A stretch of DNA of 40,588 nucleotides. It comes from Gammaproteobacteria bacterium. GTDB taxonomy: Bacteria; Pseudomonadota; Gammaproteobacteria; Steroidobacterales; Steroidobacteraceae. The notes beneath the pieces are model-generated. The model did no database searches, was not told where the DNA came from, and worked only from the letters and a program-made list of their open reading frames with translations. Shown one piece after another: positions 36,529 through 40,588 of this stretch; positions within the stretch are counted from its first letter, which is position 1; every line of letters starts with the position of its first letter. The position numbers and the translations under genes were made by a program. The stretch is taken from contig DAIDHD010000040.1 of NCBI GenBank assembly GCA_027459765.1, positions 1 through 40,588 on the forward strand, in the 5' to 3' direction.

Positions 36529-37140
36529 ATGCAGCTCTACCACTCCCCGACGTCCCCGTTCGCACGCAAGTGCCTGGTGTGCGCCCACGAGCTCGGGCTC
36601 GCCGCACGCATCGAGCTCGCGGCGGCGGCGCCGCACCCGGTGAACCGCGACCGGGCGCTGGTCGAGCACAACCCGCTCGGCCAGGTGCCGACCCTGGTGA
36701 CCGACGACGGACTGGCGCTCTACGACAGCCGGGTCATCTGCGAATACCTGGATGCGCTCGCCGGCGGCGGCCGTCTGCTGCCGGCCGCCGGCCACGCGCG
36801 CTGGCGGGTGCGCGTCGAGGAGGCGCTCGCCGACGGTCTGCTGGACGCCGCCATCCTCACCCGCTACGAGTCGGCGGCGCGCCCGGAGGCGCTGCGCTGG
36901 CCGGGCTGGATTGCCGGGCAGATGGACAAGGTGGACTGCGCGCTCGCCGAGATGGAGAGGTTCGCGGCGGGCTTCGCGACGCGCGTGGACTTGGGCACCA
37001 TCGCGGTGGCCTGCGCGCTCGGTTACCTGGACTTTCGCTACGCGGCGCTCGACTGGCGCGCGACCCACCCGGCGCTGGCGCGCTGGCACCAGGATTTCGC
37101 GGCGCGCGCCTCCATGCTCGCCACGCGTCCGCCGGCCTGA
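36529..37140 (+). CDS. Glutathione S-transferase family protein
   Basis: A 203-residue soluble protein of the glutathione transferase superfamily. The thioredoxin-like N-terminal domain starts MQLYHSPTSPFARKCLV, with a Ser-Pro-Phe-Ala-Arg-Lys active-site segment, and has the cis-Pro QVPTL and the glutathione gamma-glutamyl contact DSRVICEYLD. A helical C-terminal domain follows. Substrates are unknown. The start follows the receptor by 41 bases; co-transcription with the receptor is possible but not required. It converges with pbpG. Confidence 0.92.
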   Translation: MQLYHSPTSPFARKCLVCAHELGLAARIELAAAAPHPVNRDRALVEHNPLGQVPTLVTDDGLALYDSRVICEYLDALAGGGRLLPAAGHARWRVRVEEALADGLLDAAILTRYESAARPEALRWPGWIAGQMDKVDCALAEMERFAAGFATRVDLGTIAVACALGYLDFRYAALDWRATHPALARWHQDFAARASMLATRPPA

Positions 37141-37165
37141 CGCCGGCGCCTCGCGCGCGCCGCCG

Positions 37166-38041
37166 CTAGCGCATCGACACGCGGGCGTTGAGCCCGCCGT
37201 TCTCCATCCAGGTCTTGACGCGCTTGGCGTCGGCGAGGCGGGTGAACTTGCCGAACGAGTCGAGCAGCACGATCACCACCGAACGACCCTCGATCACCGC
37301 CTCCATCACCAGGCAGCGCCCGGCCTCGGCGATGTAGCCGGTCTTCTGCACCACGATGTCCCAGCCCGGGTTCGCCACCAGCCGATCGGTGTTGTGGAAC
37401 TCGACCAGGCGGCGGCGCACCCGCACCGCGTAGTGCGGATCGGTGGAGTACTCGCGGATCACCGGATACTTCGAGGCCGCCATCACCAGCTTGGAGAGGT
37501 CGGCGGCGCTCGCCACGTTCTGGCTCGACAGGCCCGTGGGCTCGACGAAGTGTGCGCTGGTCATGCCGAGCGCCGCCGCGCGCGCGTTCATCGCAGCCAC
37601 CAGCGCCGGCATGCCGCCCGGGTAGCTGCGCCCGAGGGCGTGGGCGGCGGTATTCTCGGAGGCCATGAGCGCGAGGTGCAGCAGGTCGGCGCGCGACAGC
37701 ACGGTGCCGACCGCGAGCCGCGACGGCTGCGGCTTCGGCAACTCGTGGTCGGCGGCGCTGATCTCGATGGACTCGTCGAGCGGCTGGTGTGCGTCGAGCA
37801 CCACCAGCGCCGTCATGAGCTTGGTGATCGACGCGATCGGCGCGGCCACGTCGGCGCGTCGTGCGTACAGCACCGCGTCGGTGCTGCGGTCGAAGACCAA
37901 TACCGAGTTGGACCTGAGCTTGGGCTCGGCCGAGCGCGCGTGCACCGGCGCGGTGACACCGACGCCCGCGAGTGCGAGCGCCACCACGGTGGCGAAGAGA
38001 CGGGAACGACCCGCACTCCCGCAAGACATCGATGCTCTCAT
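37166..38041 (-). CDS. pbpG: D-alanyl-D-alanine endopeptidase PbpG
   Basis: A 291-residue low-molecular-weight penicillin-binding protein of peptidase family S11 that cleaves D-Ala-meso-diaminopimelate cross-links in peptidoglycan. A signal peptide (about 1-35, ending PVHA) is followed by the three active-site motifs: SITK (71-74), SEN (128-130) and KTG (233-235). The length without an additional C-terminal domain fits PbpG (PBP7) rather than DacA. The ATG at 38041 is chosen; an ATG at 38029 with GAGAG upstream is a good alternative, and the longer reading to 38104 looks non-coding. Confidence 0.9.
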   Translation of the reverse strand: MRASMSCGSAGRSRLFATVVALALAGVGVTAPVHARSAEPKLRSNSVLVFDRSTDAVLYARRADVAAPIASITKLMTALVVLDAHQPLDESIEISAADHELPKPQPSRLAVGTVLSRADLLHLALMASENTAAHALGRSYPGGMPALVAAMNARAAALGMTSAHFVEPTGLSSQNVASAADLSKLVMAASKYPVIREYSTDPHYAVRVRRRLVEFHNTDRLVANPGWDIVVQKTGYIAEAGRCLVMEAVIEGRSVVIVLLDSFGKFTRLADAKRVKTWMENGGLNARVSMR

Positions 38042-38282
38042 CGGCCGGAGACGTCCTGAAGTGTTCGAAGATTTGACTAAACGCGCACCCATTAGGCACA
38101 ACATCCCCGGCGCGCGCCGTGACCGAGTCCGAACTTTGCCAGCTTCGCCGTCAAAGTCCAGTGAGATTTATGTCATAAGTGCTTGACGTAAGGGGGGTCA
38201 CGATCGCGCTTTACGGGAAATGCCGAATCCCCCGGAGGCGCCCCGGGCGACCCTCGAGCCGCCTTGGGGAGCGCCCACGAGG
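38042..38282. other. Intergenic region between pbpG and the GGDEF gene
   Basis: This 241-base gap, the longest in the window, contains an AT-richer section (about 38060-38220) that should hold the pbpG promoter, although no strong -35/-10 pair could be assigned. It includes an 11-base palindrome TTATGTCATAA (38168-38178), a possible operator, and GC-rich inverted repeats at about 38236-38276 near the end of the GGDEF gene that may terminate it. No reading frame with protein-like features is present. Confidence 0.6.
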
Positions 38283-39278
38283 TCAGGCGCGCGCGAAGCC
38301 CGGCGCGCGCCGCAGTTCCCTGTCGCGGTACATGCTGCGGTCGGCCGCCGCCAACAGGTCGCGGGGATCGCGCGCGTCGCGCGGATAGTTCACCGCGCCG
38401 ATGCTGACGCTGCAGCGGATCATGCGGGCGCGCAGGTCGAGCGTGGTCTTGTAGACGTGGTTGCGGATGCGCTTCACCACCGCGTCCGCCACCTCCGCGG
38501 TCGCTCCCGGCAGCAGCACGGCGAACTCGTCGCCGCCGAACCGCGCCGCCACGTCGCTGCCGCGCAGGCTGCGCTGCAGGCACTGCGCCACCATCAGGAT
38601 GGCGCTGTTGCCGGCTTCGTGGCCGAACGCCTCGTTGATCGCCTGCAGCTTGTCGACGTCGATCATCAGCAGCGCGTAGCCGGTGCGCTCACGCTCGGCC
38701 TGCGCGTGCAATCGCTGCCAGGCTTCGTTGAAGGCGCGCTGATTGAGCAGGCCGGTGAGCGTATCGGTCTGCGCGAGATCCTCGATCCGTTCGCGCGCCT
38801 CGGTCATGTCGGCCGCCAGCGTCGTGGTGAGGTAGGCCGCGATCATGATCGGCGCGAGCGCGCCCACCGCCCGGCTCGCGTACGCGAGCGACAGCACGTC
38901 CACACCCAGCAGCGAGGTCGCGAGCAGCACGTGGCACAGGCAGACGAAGCCCACTTGCGCGAAGGTCACCCTGCGACCGAGCGTGAGCGCACTCAGCAGG
39001 ATGGGCAGCAGGTACAGATTCAGCAGCGGGCTGTCGCTCTTGCCGGTGAACCACAGCGCGCCGGTGATGAACGACACCATCGACCACGACTCGATCAGCA
39101 GCCGGGCGCGGGTACGCCCCGGAAAGAAGCGCCGTGCGCGGAACGCGACGATCGCGGCCACGAAGGCGGCGAGCAGCGCGCCGACCGCCCAGGGCTGCGC
39201 CAGGATGGCGCGCGACCACACCAGCACCAGCGCGGCGAGCGCCAGACAGAGGATCTCGATGGAGCGGGTGCTGCGCAC
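38283..39278 (-). CDS. Membrane-bound diguanylate cyclase (GGDEF)
   Basis: A 331-residue protein that should make cyclic di-GMP. The first 165 residues hold about six hydrophobic helices without a recognised sensory domain; the C-terminal GGDEF domain begins at about TDTLTGLLNQRAF. The active-site GGDEF (248-252) is exact, and the inhibitory I-site RGSD (239-242) stands five residues upstream, so product inhibition is expected. No EAL domain is present. The start is a GTG 21 bases after the protease stop, so the two are probably co-transcribed. Another start a little downstream is possible. Confidence 0.93.
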   Translation of the reverse strand: MRSTRSIEILCLALAALVLVWSRAILAQPWAVGALLAAFVAAIVAFRARRFFPGRTRARLLIESWSMVSFITGALWFTGKSDSPLLNLYLLPILLSALTLGRRVTFAQVGFVCLCHVLLATSLLGVDVLSLAYASRAVGALAPIMIAAYLTTTLAADMTEARERIEDLAQTDTLTGLLNQRAFNEAWQRLHAQAERERTGYALLMIDVDKLQAINEAFGHEAGNSAILMVAQCLQRSLRGSDVAARFGGDEFAVLLPGATAEVADAVVKRIRNHVYKTTLDLRARMIRCSVSIGAVNYPRDARDPRDLLAAADRSMYRDRELRRAPGFARA

Positions 39279-39299
39279 GGTGAGCCTGCGGAGGGCGCG

Positions 39300-40588
39300 T
39301 CAGGGTGCCGCGGCAGGGTGCGCGACGGCCGGCGGCGCCGCGGCGGCGCGCGCAGGCACGCTGGGCGAGGTCAGTTCGGCGAGGGCGCGTTGCACCTCGG
39401 GGTCGTCGGCGGCGGCGGGAGCCGCGGCGGCGGCCGACGATGCGCCGGCCGATGCCGTGCCGGCGGCCGGCACGGCGCTCGGCGCCGGCCGCGGCAACTC
39501 GATGTCCGGGACGATGCCGCGGTGATTGATCGACACGCCCGAGGGCGTGTAGTAAAGCGCGGTGGTGAGCTTCAGGGCGCGCTGATCGTCGAGCGGAATC
39601 ACGGTCTGCACCGAGCCCTTGCCGAAGGTGGTGCGGCCCATCAAGGTGGCACGGTGGTGGTCCTTGAGCGCGCCGGCCACGATCTCCGACGCCGAGGCCG
39701 AGCCGCCGTTGACCAGCACCACGATGGGCGCGCCGTGCATCTCGTCGCCCGGCTTGGCCGAGTAGGCGAACTTCGAGTCCGGCGTGCGGCCGCGCGCGGT
39801 GACGATCACACCCGAATCGAGGAAGGCGTCCGCCACCGCCACCGCGGCATCCACCACCCCGCCCGGATTGTTGCGCAGATCGAGCACCAGGCCGGGGAGC
39901 GGCGCGCCGCGGCGCTTGGCGAGGTCGTGCAGCGCCTTGAGGAGTTCCTCCCCGGTGGTGTCGCTGAACTCGGCGATGCGCACGTAGCCGTAGCCACCGG
40001 CGAGCAGGTCCGCGCGCACGCTGTGCAGTTCCACGCGCGCGCGCTTCAAGGTCACGATGAGCGGCTCGTCGCTGCCTTCGCGCACGATCCCGAGCTTGAC
40101 GCTGGTGCCCTCGCGACCGCGCATGCGGTCGATGCTGTCGTCGAGGGAGAAGGCGTTCACCGGCACCCCGTCGATGGTGGCGATCACGTCGCCGGGGCGG
40201 ATGCCCGCCGCGGCGGCCGGCGAGCCGTCGAACGGCGACACCACCACCACCTGATCGTCCTCCAGCGTCACTTCGAGACCGACGCCGGAGTACTCGCCGG
40301 CGCTGCTGATCATCATCTCGTCGTAGTCGTTGCCGTCGAGATAGGCGGAAAACGGATCGAGCGAGGCCACCATGCCGCGAATCGCCGCCTGCAGCAGGCG
40401 GTGATCGTCCACCGGCTCGACGTACTCGCGCTTGACCCGCTCGAGCACCAGCGCCAAGAGCCGCGCATCCTGCCAGGGGGCGTCGGCGGACGCCTCGGTA
40501 CCGGCCGGCGCGGCAGCGGGCTCAGCGGGCGACGCCGCGGGCGCCTGCGCGGGTGCGCCAGCCGCTACGGGCGGCGGAGGCGCGGGCG
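39300..40588 (-). CDS. ctpA: S41 carboxy-terminal processing protease, 5' end outside the window
   Basis: The frame stays open to the window edge, so the N-terminus is missing; 428 residues are visible. The visible part has an Ala/Pro-rich segment, the helical region VKREYVEPVDDHRLLQAAIRG, a PDZ domain (YSGVGLEVTLED to about PLIVTLKRA), and the S41 protease core with LRNNPGGVVDAA, the serine in NGGSASASEIVAG and the lysine in TFGKGSVQTVIP. These form the Ser-Lys dyad. Such periplasmic enzymes trim proteins and cell-wall hydrolases at their C-termini. After the core there is a tail of about 65 residues rich in Ala, Ser and Pro. The symbol is by family. Confidence 0.92.
   Translation of the reverse strand, partial: PAPPPPVAAGAPAQAPAASPAEPAAAPAGTEASADAPWQDARLLALVLERVKREYVEPVDDHRLLQAAIRGMVASLDPFSAYLDGNDYDEMMISSAGEYSGVGLEVTLEDDQVVVVSPFDGSPAAAAGIRPGDVIATIDGVPVNAFSLDDSIDRMRGREGTSVKLGIVREGSDEPLIVTLKRARVELHSVRADLLAGGYGYVRIAEFSDTTGEELLKALHDLAKRRGAPLPGLVLDLRNNPGGVVDAAVAVADAFLDSGVIVTARGRTPDSKFAYSAKPGDEMHGAPIVVLVNGGSASASEIVAGALKDHHRATLMGRTTFGKGSVQTVIPLDDQRALKLTTALYYTPSGVSINHRGIVPDIELPRPAPSAVPAAGTASAGASSAAAAAPAAADDPEVQRALAELTSPSVPARAAAAPPAVAHPAAAP

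Overview
The window is very GC-rich bacterial chromosome, and almost all of it is coding. I recognise a product or family for 39 of 40 protein genes. The gene order rpoZ-spoT-ridA-recG, the ubiquinone genes ubiC-ubiA, the bioB-bioC-bioD group and an aa3-type cytochrome oxidase cluster ordered as in Pseudomonas (coxB, coxA, cox11, coxC, DUF2909, surf1, SCO-like, ctaA, ctaB) all point to an aerobic gammaproteobacterium. Together with the thiamin-riboswitch-controlled TonB receptor, a Xanthomonadales/Nevskiales-like lineage seems plausible, but the sequence alone does not settle the genus.

Layout. 1-1432: a small membrane-anchored protein of unknown function overlapping a fatty-acid-hydroxylase/sterol-desaturase gene. 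1547-6560: RNA polymerase omega, the ppGpp synthetase/hydrolase SpoT, the deaminase RidA and the RecG helicase. 6572-8153: the first two committed ubiquinone steps. 8197-10787: biotin synthesis (bioB, bioC, bioD, without bioF or bioH). 10858-19188: a cytochrome c oxidase and heme A block, including a 41-residue assembly peptide and interrupted by one gene on the other strand (DUF2909). 19185-21850, minus strand: a two-subunit molybdenum hydroxylase (isoquinoline oxidoreductase type) whose large subunit has a Tat signal. 21961-28123: PerM-like protein, UvrD, and the potassium uptake pair TrkA-TrkH. 28242-30261: D-aminoacyl-tRNA deacylase and the complete Tat translocase TatABC. 30263-34156: a peptide transporter, a drug/metabolite transporter, a small four-helix membrane protein, an SRPBCC protein and a MAPEG protein. 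34197-36487: promoter, TPP riboswitch and TonB-dependent receptor. 36529-40588: glutathione transferase, then on the minus strand PbpG, a membrane diguanylate cyclase and a C-terminal processing protease cut by the window edge.

How the parts relate. Ubiquinone synthesis, heme A synthesis (CtaB then CtaA), CuA/CuB assembly (Cox11, SCO-like protein, SURF1, small peptide) and the oxidase subunits together form one aerobic respiration module. TatABC is the expected export route for the molybdenum hydroxylase. The best regulatory element is the TPP aptamer at 34242-34348: its closing stem can include the receptor's own start codon, so a separate expression platform may not be needed.

I found no mobile element, prophage, CRISPR array, tRNA or rRNA. 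No stretch longer than 300 bases lacks a gene; the longest gap is 38042-38282. I see no convincing novel multi-gene system. The points most worth a second look are the compact TPP riboswitch, the altered metal-site residues in CoxB and the SCO-like protein, the unknown gene coupled to the desaturase, and several short DNA patterns listed in the findings.
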